Shown: in pieces, positions 55,978-64,000 of the stretch
How positions within the stretch are numbered: position 1 is the first letter of the stretch
Layout: every line of letters begins with the position of its first letter
From: Ixodes scapularis
Taxonomy: Eukaryota > Arthropoda > Arachnida > Ixodida > Ixodidae
NCBI RefSeq assembly: GCF_016920785.2
Contig: NW_024609837.1
Coordinates: 29,200,786-29,264,785, forward strand
Length of the DNA: 64,000 bases
Direction of reading: 5' to 3'
Notes under the pieces: model-generated
Told to the model about the DNA's origin: nothing
The model's input: the letters and a program-made list of their open reading frames with translations, nothing else
The model's database searches: none
Program-made: the position numbers and the translations under genes

Positions 55978-56276
55978 GAAAAAAAAGAAGAAGACGCCGT
56001 TATCGAAAGGGCGTTTTTCGATGCTCTCCGCTGGAGTTTGCGCTCTGTTCTTGATACTGGTTGCCCAAACCATTACCAACGCCATCAAGATCTCGCCCGG
56101 ACCCCGACGACTACTGATGTGTGCGCGCAAGTGCCCGAAGACCTATTTTTTAGCGTTTTTTGTGTCGTCCAAATTTTTCTGGCGCTATTCCTAATAAGCC
56201 TAGCCCGAGTACGGTCGCAAGGCCGCCGCTCCCCCAACGACGTCGGCTCCATAGAAGGAGCTGATACGCATGCAAC

Positions 56277-58067
56277 ATGGAAATCACCGTTGAAGGTGAA
56301 CCGATCACAGACAGAGAATTGAACGTTGGAACGTGGATTTCCACGGCACTCACGAACCAGAAACGATTCCGCCGCCCCGGTGCCAGCAAAGAAGACGAAG
56401 GCTCGGCGTCAGGCAGAGCCGTCGTCGCTGCACCCGGCATGGGATACGAAGCCGCAGCTACCACCGGCAGCCATGAATGCATGAACAACAAAGGCAAGCC
56501 CTTCGACTCTACCGCTAAGAGGTCTAGGCCTCCCCCTAGAAGAAGAAGACCCCCGATCCCGAGATTGCCGGCAGATCATTACAAGATTGTCATTAGGCCA
56601 CAGTCTGCCCTAGACCTTCCTGCACATGCCGGAGCGCTATTGCTCGAAGCGCTTCGCCTAGCCGCCAACATTACCGACGGCAACACCCATTCAGAAGATA
56701 TTCTACAGAAACACCCGGTCAACCGTACTTTCACACTCAGCACGCCCAGTGAGAAACGTGCGAACGCGTACCTCAACCTACAAGAGTTCGTGATTGAAGG
56801 AAGGAAATGCTCCATCAAAGCGTACGCGCCTGCCCCCGATCTTTCGGTAAAAGGGCTGATCCACAACGAGTATTGTGGCGAAACAGACGAGCAGTTAGTC
56901 CAGAACTACAACTCCTACAACCCCGACTGGATCGTGACGTCGGCAAGACGTTACGGGAAAACTAAGCACATCATGATTACGGTAGCCGGAACGGAGCCCC
57001 CCCGGCTCCTCAGATACCCCGGCACAAGACATAAAGTGGTCCTCCTTCTCAACCGAGTGGAGGCCTGCTTCAACTGCCGCAAGACAGGGCACAGACAAGA
57101 CGTCTGCCCACAAAAAAGACGAAACCTCTGCTTCAGGTGTGGAGAAGAGCACCCACCACCACAGGAGGGAGAACTAACAACCTGCGCTCCAGTCTGCATC
57201 ATCTGCGCAAGGGCGCACAAAACTGGGAGCAGCAACTGCAAGTTCAGATTCGCCAAGCAGCAAGCCTCCCAGAGACCCAACCCGCTCAGCAACCCTGACC
57301 TAAACATCGGGCAGAACTTTAAGCACCAGTCGAGGGACAGAAACCGGCAACACGAGACCCTGACCCGAGGTGACAAGAGGGAAGCATCATCGTCCTTCCC
57401 ACCACTACTGCGAAGCCGAAGCAAGTCGGCGACACGTAGCAGCCAATCGAGGGACCGTCAAAAGGACCAACAACGATCGTCCAGCAAAAGGCGAGACCCC
57501 AAAAACCCCTGGACCAAGCCAGGAGAAAGGGCCATCAAGTGGCAGGAAGATCCGGAGAAGCAGGCCCTTCGTAATCAAGTGAGAGAGCAAGCCATTATAA
57601 TAGAACGAATGCAGTCCCAGATCAGTGTGCTAGGCAATAAAATCGCGAGTCTCACACAAACCCAACACCCCGGTGAAAGCGCAACAACCACTAACAACAC
57701 GTGCCGCTCCCTCACCCCTTCCGAGGGTGCAGTTATGGAAGTAGAATCCACGAACGTTCTCAAAAGACAGGCCTCAAAAGATCAGCAAGATGCCCAGAAT
57801 CCCAAGAGGCGAATCGAAGCTGCCTCGGCGTCCCAAGCGGCGTCAACTTTCGCAGTCAAAGCTAAACTGGCTCTCGAACAGAAAGAGAGGCTCAACAAAG
57901 TAGAGGCCCGAGCAGATAGGCTAGAAGCGACATCCATGGACGTTGTCAAAAACCTGCAGCAGACCAAAGAAGAAATGATGGAGGCCATCAAGGCACTACA
58001 AGTCCAAGTGAGCACGATAGCGACCGCGGTTGCGCAGCTGACAGTGCCCCAACATGGCAGCCCATAA
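56277..58067 (+). CDS. I-group LINE ORF1 (Gag-like, CCHC knuckles)
   Basis: A 596-residue RNA-binding protein expected to package the LINE RNA. ATG 56277 lies in a 300-nt 5' leader region. Residues about 100-260 have the shape of the ORF1 core domain (RPQSALDLPAHAGALLLEAL, KTKHIMITVAGTEPP). Three cysteine-histidine clusters follow near 264-320: CFNCRKTGHRQDVC is a canonical CX2CX4HX4C, then CFRCGEEH... and CIICARAHKTGSSNC. A basic Arg/Ser stretch (about 350-425) and coiled-coil-like segments (about 435-470 and 535-585) end the protein. It overlaps ORF2 by 14 nt in a different frame, so ORF2 is probably reached by termination-reinitiation. No lesion was seen. Confidence 0.88.
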   Translation: MEITVEGEPITDRELNVGTWISTALTNQKRFRRPGASKEDEGSASGRAVVAAPGMGYEAAATTGSHECMNNKGKPFDSTAKRSRPPPRRRRPPIPRLPADHYKIVIRPQSALDLPAHAGALLLEALRLAANITDGNTHSEDILQKHPVNRTFTLSTPSEKRANAYLNLQEFVIEGRKCSIKAYAPAPDLSVKGLIHNEYCGETDEQLVQNYNSYNPDWIVTSARRYGKTKHIMITVAGTEPPRLLRYPGTRHKVVLLLNRVEACFNCRKTGHRQDVCPQKRRNLCFRCGEEHPPPQEGELTTCAPVCIICARAHKTGSSNCKFRFAKQQASQRPNPLSNPDLNIGQNFKHQSRDRNRQHETLTRGDKREASSSFPPLLRSRSKSATRSSQSRDRQKDQQRSSSKRRDPKNPWTKPGERAIKWQEDPEKQALRNQVREQAIIIERMQSQISVLGNKIASLTQTQHPGESATTTNNTCRSLTPSEGAVMEVESTNVLKRQASKDQQDAQNPKRRIEAASASQAASTFAVKAKLALEQKERLNKVEARADRLEATSMDVVKNLQQTKEEMMEAIKALQVQVSTIATAVAQLTVPQHGSP

Positions 58068-61000
58068 CCACGAGATCAGTATCTGGCAATGGAACTGTAG
58101 GGGTTTTCAAGGCAAAAAATCCAACCTGCAGCTTCATATTCAAAATTTAGAAGTCAAACCGGACATTATTACAATCCAAGAACCAATGGGGCCCGTTAGC
58201 CTAACAGGGTACAAAGCCATATCTCAAAAATATATACCACGCAAAACGGGAATGACTGCTACGCTGGTGAGCAACCAACTCACGGCTATACAACACGAAT
58301 TCGACAATTCTGCGGCAGATTACACGCTAACAGAAATTATTCCCGCCAAGAAAGAGCAGGTGAGCCTGTACGTCCTCAACGTGTACAGCTCCCCGAAAGA
58401 TCAATCCAGAGAAGTCACGGCATTGCTAGAGTCGACCACGCAACTAGCCAAAAAGGGGCAACTAGTGATAACAGGCGACTTCAACGCGCCACACGTCGAA
58501 TGGGGATACCACAAGTCGTTCAAGAAAGGAAACATCCTGTGGAACAAAATCCAAGAATTGGGACTCTCGCTACTATACGATCCTCACACAGCGACCAGAA
58601 CTGGCAACAGCATTAGTAGAGACACCACCCCGGACCTCACGCTAGCAAAGAATGTCAAGAACCCCGTCTGGCGGAACACCGGCGCGGATCTCAACAGTGA
58701 TCATTACATCCTTGCCACTACCCTTCGCACGGAGAGTAGCAAGAAGAGTTGGAAACGAACTAAATTCACAGATTGGGATAAATGCAGGAAAGAAAGGAAT
58801 CAAACGGCCCCGCCTGAAATTGAAGACATCGAAGATTGGGTCAAATCCATATGTAAAAGCGTAGATTCGCATACGAGCGAAATACCAACCGATGCCGAAC
58901 ACTGTAACCTCGATTCCAGATTGGCACACATGTGGGAGGCAAGAAACAGTCTCATGAAGAGATGGAAAAGACAAAGGCTCAACAAAAGGCTACGAAGTAG
59001 AATCGCCAAACTCGAAAGTGAAATCGAGCGACATGCGAGACAACTCACCCAGCAAGAATGGTATCAAACTTGTGACATCCTAAACGGACAACTAGGGAAT
59101 AAGAAGACGTGGCACCTGCGTCGCCACCTTCTCGACCCCACGCAGTCCAAGTCGGCTGCGCAAGGACAGCTCGCTGCGATCATCCATCAATACCCCGGGG
59201 ACGGACAAGACTTCTTGGACCTCCTCCGGAAGAAATACCTGAACACCGCAGACGACGGAGAAACGAGCCCACAATATTCGGGTCGACCAAACGTGCAGCT
59301 GGACGAGCCGTTCACTGACGCAGAAGTCTGGGCCGCGCTGGGCCAGCTTAGAACAACCTCAGCGGCAGGACCAGACCTAATTACAAATAAGGCCCTCCGT
59401 AATCTTGACATGAAATCTGTCACGGCACTCACAGATTACATCAACGTATGCTGGGAGGCCGGATTAATCCCCAGCAGTTGGAAACATGCCAAAGTGACAT
59501 TCATTCCAAAACCTGACAAGAAATTCAACGTGGACAACCTAAGACCCATTTCCCTCACGTCCTGTCTCGGGAAGCTCATGGAGCACGTCGTACTCAATAG
59601 ACTACGGGACTACACGGAAGACCACGACCTCATGCCATACTCCATGGTGGGCTTTAGAATGGGACTCTCCACCCAAGACGTCATGCTACAGCTATCACGT
59701 GACATACTCGACCCCTCCATTAAAAGCACAAGAGCATTATTGGGACTCGACCTCAAAAAGGCTTTCGATAATGTATCACACAATACCATCCTGAAACACC
59801 TAGCCGACCTCAACACAGGCGAACGGGCGTACAATTACGTTAAAGCCTTTCTAGAAAACAGAATGGTAGAGATCACCATCGGGCCACTGAAATCCAACCC
59901 AATCAGGCTCGGCAACAGAGGAACACCACAAGGGGCTGTTTTGTCGCCCTTCCTTTTCAACCTGGCTTTAATAAAGCTTCCAGAAAGGCTCAACGCCATT
60001 GAAAACATCCATCATACTCTGTATGCAGACGACGTTACCATCTGGACGAACCGCGGCTCGGAAGGACAAATAGAAGAAGCTCTCCAAGCAGCGGCTGACA
60101 CCGTAGAAGAGGAGGCACGGCGAGCCGGCCTCGAATGTTCCCAGCCCAAATCAGAACTCCTAGTCCTTAGACGGAGCAAAAAACCCGAAGACAAGATCCC
60201 AATTGACATAAAAATTCAAGGCCAAAACATCGAAGAAGTGGAGAACATACGTGTCTTAGGACTCCACATCTCCAACACCCCCAGCAACATTGCAGCCCTT
60301 AGGAGACTCGAGAGCTCAGTACACCAGGTAGCGCGCATGATCAGGCGCATCGCTAACAAAAGACGAGGTATGGAGGAGCACGACCTACACAAGCTCCTTC
60401 AAGCTTTCGTCATCACCAAAATCACATACGCCTTCCCGTACCTCCGACTCAAGAAGGCAGAAGAACAAAAGATTGACATTCTAATCCGACACGCATATAA
60501 AACGGCGTTGGGCCTACCTAAATTTACGGCCAACGAGAAACTGCTCGCCCTGGGAGTACACAACACCTTTTCTGAACTTAAAGAAGCACATCTAACCACA
60601 CAAACGGCTCGACTCTCCAGCACACCACCGGAGAGAATGATTTTGGATAGACTGGGCATTGAAGGAGAACCTATGGCGGACCATCCAGGCCCCGTTCCAG
60701 GCTATATACGAAAAAAGATTAGAATAAAACCTTTACCAAAGAACATGAACCGGCAAACCCAACAGGGTCGACGAGAGGCAAGAGCCAGGGCTATGCATCG
60801 ACACTTGCAGAGACTCCAGGACGTCATATACGTTGACGCAGCCAACTATCAAGACAGCCGCCACCGGTTCGCCATCTGCGGGGTACCCCATCCCCGAGAC
60901 TCTGACGCGGCCACCCCACTCATTGCCGCTACGGTATTCAACAAAAACGCGGAAACCGCGGAGGAAGCCGCAATTGCAGCGGCCATTGCCTTTACAGAAG

Positions 61001-61617
61001 CTACAAGCATCGTGAGCGACTCTAAATACGCCATCACTAACTATGCCAAAGGCCGAATCTCACTCACAGCCAGAAATATCCTAGAAAATGTTGCCGAGAC
61101 ATCCCCCCTCCGAGAAATTGACCTGGTATGGGTCCCGGCGCACGCCGGAAACCCCGGAAACGAGGCTGCCCACGCACAAGCTCGAGTTAGAGCCGGCCGA
61201 GCAGTGGACAGTCCGATTCCGGAGGCAACCGGTGAACCGCTTACCTCCTACCACGACCACACCACCCATTTCAAACTCCGACGAAGAAAATTCCCGCCGC
61301 CGCACCGCTCTCTCTCGAGGGAGCAGCAGGTAGCGTGGAGAAGACTTCAGACGGACTCCTTGCCCAACCCAAATGTATACTCGCACATATTTGCTCAAAT
61401 CTCTAGCCCGAACTGCCGCTTCTGCGGTGAAAAAGCTACTTTAGATCATATGATCTGGGACTGCAGAGCGCACCCTCCTCCCCCAGATCTCATGGCTGCT
61501 CCCTCACTCGACGCGTGGCTCTCAGTAAAGGCCAGCGACGACCCAGACACTCAAGTCAAGGCCGTCGAATGGGCCTATGCAGTCCGAGACCTACATGGTC
61601 TGGACATCGCATACTGA
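58054..61617 (+). CDS. I-group LINE ORF2: endonuclease, reverse transcriptase, RNase H
   Basis: An 1187-residue enzyme for target-primed reverse transcription. ATG 58054 lies inside the ORF1 end. Residues 5-225 are an AP-type endonuclease (WQWNCRGFQGK, IQEPMG, TGDFNAPH near 141, LNSDHYIL near 215). The RT occupies about 480-760: NLRPISLTSCLGKLMEH, motif A GLDLKKAFDNVSH, motif B GTPQGAVLSPFLFN, YADD near 656. RNase H is at about 925-1050, with the acidic set YVDAAN, EEAAIAAA, VSDSKYA and VPAHAGNPGNEAA. It supports second-strand synthesis in this group. A C-terminal CRFCGEKATLDHMIWDC knuckle is near 1120. Every catalytic residue checked is present and the frame is unbroken. Confidence 0.92.
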   Translation: MAAHNHEISIWQWNCRGFQGKKSNLQLHIQNLEVKPDIITIQEPMGPVSLTGYKAISQKYIPRKTGMTATLVSNQLTAIQHEFDNSAADYTLTEIIPAKKEQVSLYVLNVYSSPKDQSREVTALLESTTQLAKKGQLVITGDFNAPHVEWGYHKSFKKGNILWNKIQELGLSLLYDPHTATRTGNSISRDTTPDLTLAKNVKNPVWRNTGADLNSDHYILATTLRTESSKKSWKRTKFTDWDKCRKERNQTAPPEIEDIEDWVKSICKSVDSHTSEIPTDAEHCNLDSRLAHMWEARNSLMKRWKRQRLNKRLRSRIAKLESEIERHARQLTQQEWYQTCDILNGQLGNKKTWHLRRHLLDPTQSKSAAQGQLAAIIHQYPGDGQDFLDLLRKKYLNTADDGETSPQYSGRPNVQLDEPFTDAEVWAALGQLRTTSAAGPDLITNKALRNLDMKSVTALTDYINVCWEAGLIPSSWKHAKVTFIPKPDKKFNVDNLRPISLTSCLGKLMEHVVLNRLRDYTEDHDLMPYSMVGFRMGLSTQDVMLQLSRDILDPSIKSTRALLGLDLKKAFDNVSHNTILKHLADLNTGERAYNYVKAFLENRMVEITIGPLKSNPIRLGNRGTPQGAVLSPFLFNLALIKLPERLNAIENIHHTLYADDVTIWTNRGSEGQIEEALQAAADTVEEEARRAGLECSQPKSELLVLRRSKKPEDKIPIDIKIQGQNIEEVENIRVLGLHISNTPSNIAALRRLESSVHQVARMIRRIANKRRGMEEHDLHKLLQAFVITKITYAFPYLRLKKAEEQKIDILIRHAYKTALGLPKFTANEKLLALGVHNTFSELKEAHLTTQTARLSSTPPERMILDRLGIEGEPMADHPGPVPGYIRKKIRIKPLPKNMNRQTQQGRREARARAMHRHLQRLQDVIYVDAANYQDSRHRFAICGVPHPRDSDAATPLIAATVFNKNAETAEEAAIAAAIAFTEATSIVSDSKYAITNYAKGRISLTARNILENVAETSPLREIDLVWVPAHAGNPGNEAAHAQARVRAGRAVDSPIPEATGEPLTSYHDHTTHFKLRRRKFPPPHRSLSREQQVAWRRLQTDSLPNPNVYSHIFAQISSPNCRFCGEKATLDHMIWDCRAHPPPPDLMAAPSLDAWLSVKASDDPDTQVKAVEWAYAVRDLHGLDIAY

Positions 61618-61664
61618 CCACATCCTACTTCTCCTTTTAATAAAGTTTTCACTCACTCACTCAC

Positions 61665-61675
61665 TTGCGCGCTCG
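61665..61675. repeat. Right target-site duplication of the I-group LINE
   Basis: ttgcgcgctcg, identical to 55967-55977. Confidence 0.9.
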
Positions 61676-62277
61676 AGCCTTCTTCAGGTGGTGCAGCATG
61701 TGTCAGCGTGGCCTCAATTGATTTACTGGACAAGGAGCGTGCATTCCTCAATGACGCGGCCTGGCACCGGGTTGGCTAGTGGTGGAGCAAAATCAGAAAC
61801 TCGGATGGTATAAAAGTGTCGTTTCACGTAATAAAATCAGTTGTTAGTAGTGCACTGTGCTGTCTGTTTCTCGCCTCTTTGTCCCTGTTTTTTGAGCGCT
61901 AAAATGTATTCCAAATTCCAAAACCAACTAGCCCAACAATCTACTCGACCGGGGTAAGAATTGTATCCACTGGTAGCCCTACCGGTCCGTGTCCTTGTAA
62001 GGTGAACGTTCCCACAAAGGGGCGAAGATTGCGGAGCTGGTCAGGGGCGATCGCAGAGCTGCAAAAACACGTCCGAACGGGGCGCGTGACTTCGTCTTTT
62101 TTCTCAGAAATGTATAAGAACCCCCAGGCAGCACAAGGTGTTAGGCCAATGTTGGAAGAGCATTGGCAAAAAAAGCTCCAATGATAATCCACTTTAATCA
62201 ATCTACTCCCAATATTGTCTATGCCATTATATAGAATCTTCAGTGATGGCCCAGCTTCTCCAATGACCCACCAATAT

Positions 62278-62531
62278 AGACGCTTTACAGCAGCTGTGCA
62301 TGGGCGCCGCCATAACTGACCTTCAGTTTTTGTTCCCTCTTATTCCGTTCGCTTCACTTCATCATTACCCCAGCAGGACAGGTTATTGCCATTTTAGATG
62401 CTACTGTGTTCTTGTGCCCAGCATAGGCCCTTGTGAAGACCCGTCAACGCCCGCTTCAGTGGCTCGGCATCTCGCTAAGACAAGAGAAGGGCGGCTATGG
62501 CGGCTCAATCTGGCGCGTGTGTAAAGCGTCT
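62278..62531. mobile_element. 254-bp MITE, private to unit C
   Basis: AGACGCTTTACA at the left and TGTAAAGCGTCT at the right are perfect 12-bp inverted repeats. gccgccata motifs also face each other further in. The flanking AT (or TA, depending on phase) is duplicated relative to units A and B, which read caatattgga here. A 2-bp duplication fits Tc1/mariner-type elements, but the family is open. Confidence 0.75.
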
Positions 62532-62543
62532 ATTGGACGCACA

Positions 62544-62725
62544 TTGGCATGAAATGAGCAATCTTGGTCTGTCAGTTCTATTCGCTTGCGAATATTGGAT
62601 GAACACTGGACAAACATGGGCAATGTTGGCCTGACAGTTACATTGGCTTGCGAATATTGGATGAACACTGGACAAACATGGGCAATGTTGGCCTGACAGT
62701 TACATTGGCTTGCGAATATTTGATG
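62544..62725. repeat. 62-bp minisatellite (unit C)
   Basis: The units start at 62584, 62646 and 62708. The second and third spacers are identical here (both ...ggacaaacatgggcaatg), unlike A and B. This suggests local gene conversion or slippage. Confidence 0.8.
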
Positions 62726-62932
62726 GTTGAAATTGCTCGAGCGCTTGTCAATTTTATTTTATTTTGTCAAAGCGCCATTCAGGTGCTTTCCTGCAAAGCA
62801 AACAAGACAATAACAAGGTACAGAACTAAATGACGATGTTTTGCTCCTTCACTGTGCATATTAAGGAGTCGCCAGCGATATGGGCTCATCAAGACCGCCA
62901 ACTGGATAAAAAAGGAAAACGATGTCCGCGTT

Positions 62933-62969
62933 ATAGAGTCAACATAATAGAGTATTATGTTGGCTCTAT
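62933..62969. repeat. Hairpin, 17-bp arms with one mismatch (unit C)
   Basis: Same hairpin as at 11946. The loop is changed (gat to gag) and one arm base differs (tgttggctc for tgttgactc). Confidence 0.85.
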
Positions 62970-63458
62970 GATCTCGACAGAAAAGCTTCGTACCCTAACT
63001 ACGGGCCTGTGGACTGCACCTAGTGTCACGTGAAGAACTTCTTTGCGATTGACTCGAACGAGACACTATTCTGAAATGTGGTTATACAATGACGGCTCTC
63101 TGACTTTACGGCAGAACTGGTGCCACAATAAGAGCCCTAATGCCTCCTACATTGCGCCAAGGCACTGCTAGCAGACGACAATGTTGGTCTTGAATTAGAG
63201 TCTATCCGTATTGTCTAGCCGAATGTTGTTCTTGATTTAGACTCTAAACCTTTTTTCCGCATTTGGTTTATTGTTCTCATTTTAATTTTGACATTAGGCT
63301 CCGAGCTGATTTCGATGCTTCGTGTCTGTCAGGCCCTTTTCGTCCTCTTGCTGTAGAGTTATTATGCCTAAGCAATCCCTACTACATTGGTTTTTGGAAA
63401 CCCGGATAGCAAATACCAGCAGAGACAAACGGAAGAATTCGAGACAGACAGGTGTACC

Positions 63459-63476
63459 GGGGGGGGGGGGGGGGGG
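63459..63476 (+). repeat. Poly-G run, 18 nt (unit C)
   Basis: Counterpart of the run at 12472. Confidence 0.95.
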
Positions 63477-64000
63477 CATCTTCGCCATCCACGCTACCGT
63501 ATACTGGAATCGGCAAGAACGGTGGTTATGAAGTTCCGATCACCAGCAGCGCATTTCGTCGTAGTGCCAAGTGCGATCTTCAACATGCGGATTGCCAAGA
63601 CCATGAATATTCTTTCGGCAGCGCTTACACACCGGTGATCTTCCTTTGTTGTGGGCATACATGTAACCACTAGCTTCGACGAACCGAAGACACGACGGAC
63701 CGCCTTCTCTTCCATGTGAGTGACAAGGAGAGGTCCTCCTGACCATTGGGGATAGGTATCCTTGCTACGCAATGTACGTTTTGTCACTATCCGATGAGTT
63801 TGAACCGTGTCGAACTCTGTGCTAGAAATCTCCGACGAGTTCAACGTGTAATCCACAGCGATCGGCCCGAAAGGCCCTGCACAGCGCTATTTGTAAGTGC
63901 TTTTTTATTCTAATAGACCGTGAGAGACGTTCTGATTTGTTATTTCTGTGTTCGAAGTCATTTTTATTTCATTTTCCTTGTTAAAATGTGGCTGTCTTTT

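Larger units (their letters stand above)
55978..61664 (+). mobile_element. I-group non-LTR retrotransposon, apparently intact, private to unit C
   Basis: It is 5.7 kb, from gaaaaaaaagaagaag to a (TCAC)n tail, flanked by the perfect 11-bp repeat ttgcgcgctcg (55967-55977, 61665-61675). Units A and B have the uninterrupted target. Both ORFs are open. The RNase H domain in ORF2 and the CCHC knuckles in ORF1 place it in the I/LOA/R1-like group. The exact clade needs a tree. A complete 5' region, perfect flanks and open ORFs make this the best candidate for a recently active element in the window. Confidence 0.9.
55792..61695 (+). repeat. LTR of the mag-like gypsy element (unit C), split by a LINE
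   Basis: The left part is 55792-55977 (here TGTATAGG at the start), the right part 61665-61695. Removing 55978-61664 and one copy of ttgcgcgctcg restores the arrangement seen at 10759 and 37003. Confidence 0.65.
55327..64000. repeat. Tandem segmental-duplication unit C (cut by the window)
   Basis: The first 8.7 kb are visible. Without the private LINE (55978-61664) and MITE (62278-62531), the backbone matches 10294 to about 13020 of unit A. Its right part lies outside the window, so at least three units exist. Confidence 0.9.
61696..64000. other. Unit C backbone to the right edge
   Basis: Matches 10965 to about 13020 of unit A apart from the MITE. No supported gene; the window ends inside the unit. 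Confidence 0.5.

Noticed and set aside
1..64000. CRISPR arrays, bacterial operons, rRNA, phage or integron structures
   Set aside because: None was seen. Spaced direct repeats are minisatellites or transposon parts, and the coding style is that of animal retroelements.

Overview
The window is eukaryotic, repeat-dominated DNA, most probably from a hard tick. That call rests on the mixture of transposon families (CR1-like and I-group LINEs, two Ty3/gypsy elements, PIF/Harbinger and hAT elements) and on recalled likeness to tick repeats. It has not been tested by a search. There is no operon structure, rRNA, convincing tRNA or CRISPR array. Nearly everything readable as protein belongs to a mobile element. 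The exceptions are a broken zinc-finger gene at the left edge, a captured receptor-tyrosine-kinase fragment, and a CpG-rich stretch that looks like a host promoter with a first exon.

Layout. 1-2103 (minus): a C2H2 zinc-finger gene of a multicopy family, running off the window and carrying two frame lesions. 2.1-8.4 kb: non-coding DNA with small inverted-repeat elements. 8.4-10.97 kb: the 3' half of a mag-like Ty3/gypsy element (RT thumb, RNase H, integrase, one LTR). From 10,294 to the right edge the sequence is a tandem array of a roughly 14.2 kb unit: A 10,294-36,537, B 36,538-55,326, C 55,327 to beyond 64,000. Each unit starts with the last ~280 bp of the gypsy pol ORF plus its LTR. Complete units end in a CpG-rich promoter/exon with a splice-donor-like site, which joins directly to the next unit's gypsy tail.

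The units carry private insertions, each with an empty site in a sister unit. Unit A has an apparently intact CR1-like LINE (15,667-19,970) and a 7.8 kb LTR retrotransposon (27,148-34,921, coded on minus). Unit B has a decayed PIF/Harbinger element (42,276-46,820). Unit C has an apparently intact I-group LINE (55,978-61,664, 11-bp target duplication) inside the LTR, and a small MITE (62,278-62,531). Units A and B share an older 1.55 kb hAT-type element.

The most striking object is the LTR retrotransposon in unit A. It has an open gag, a textbook -1 frameshift heptamer in frame six codons before the gag stop, with a stem 7 nt downstream, and a pol broken by two stops and a frameshift. Between pol and the polypurine tract, where env would lie, sits a sense-oriented fragment of a receptor-type tyrosine kinase with HRD and DFG motifs. 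A 178-bp antisense copy of that fragment lies in the 3' LTR, fused to a SINE/LINE-like tail. The layout resembles an oncogene-transducing retrovirus, though this copy looks unable to encode an active kinase or a complete pol.
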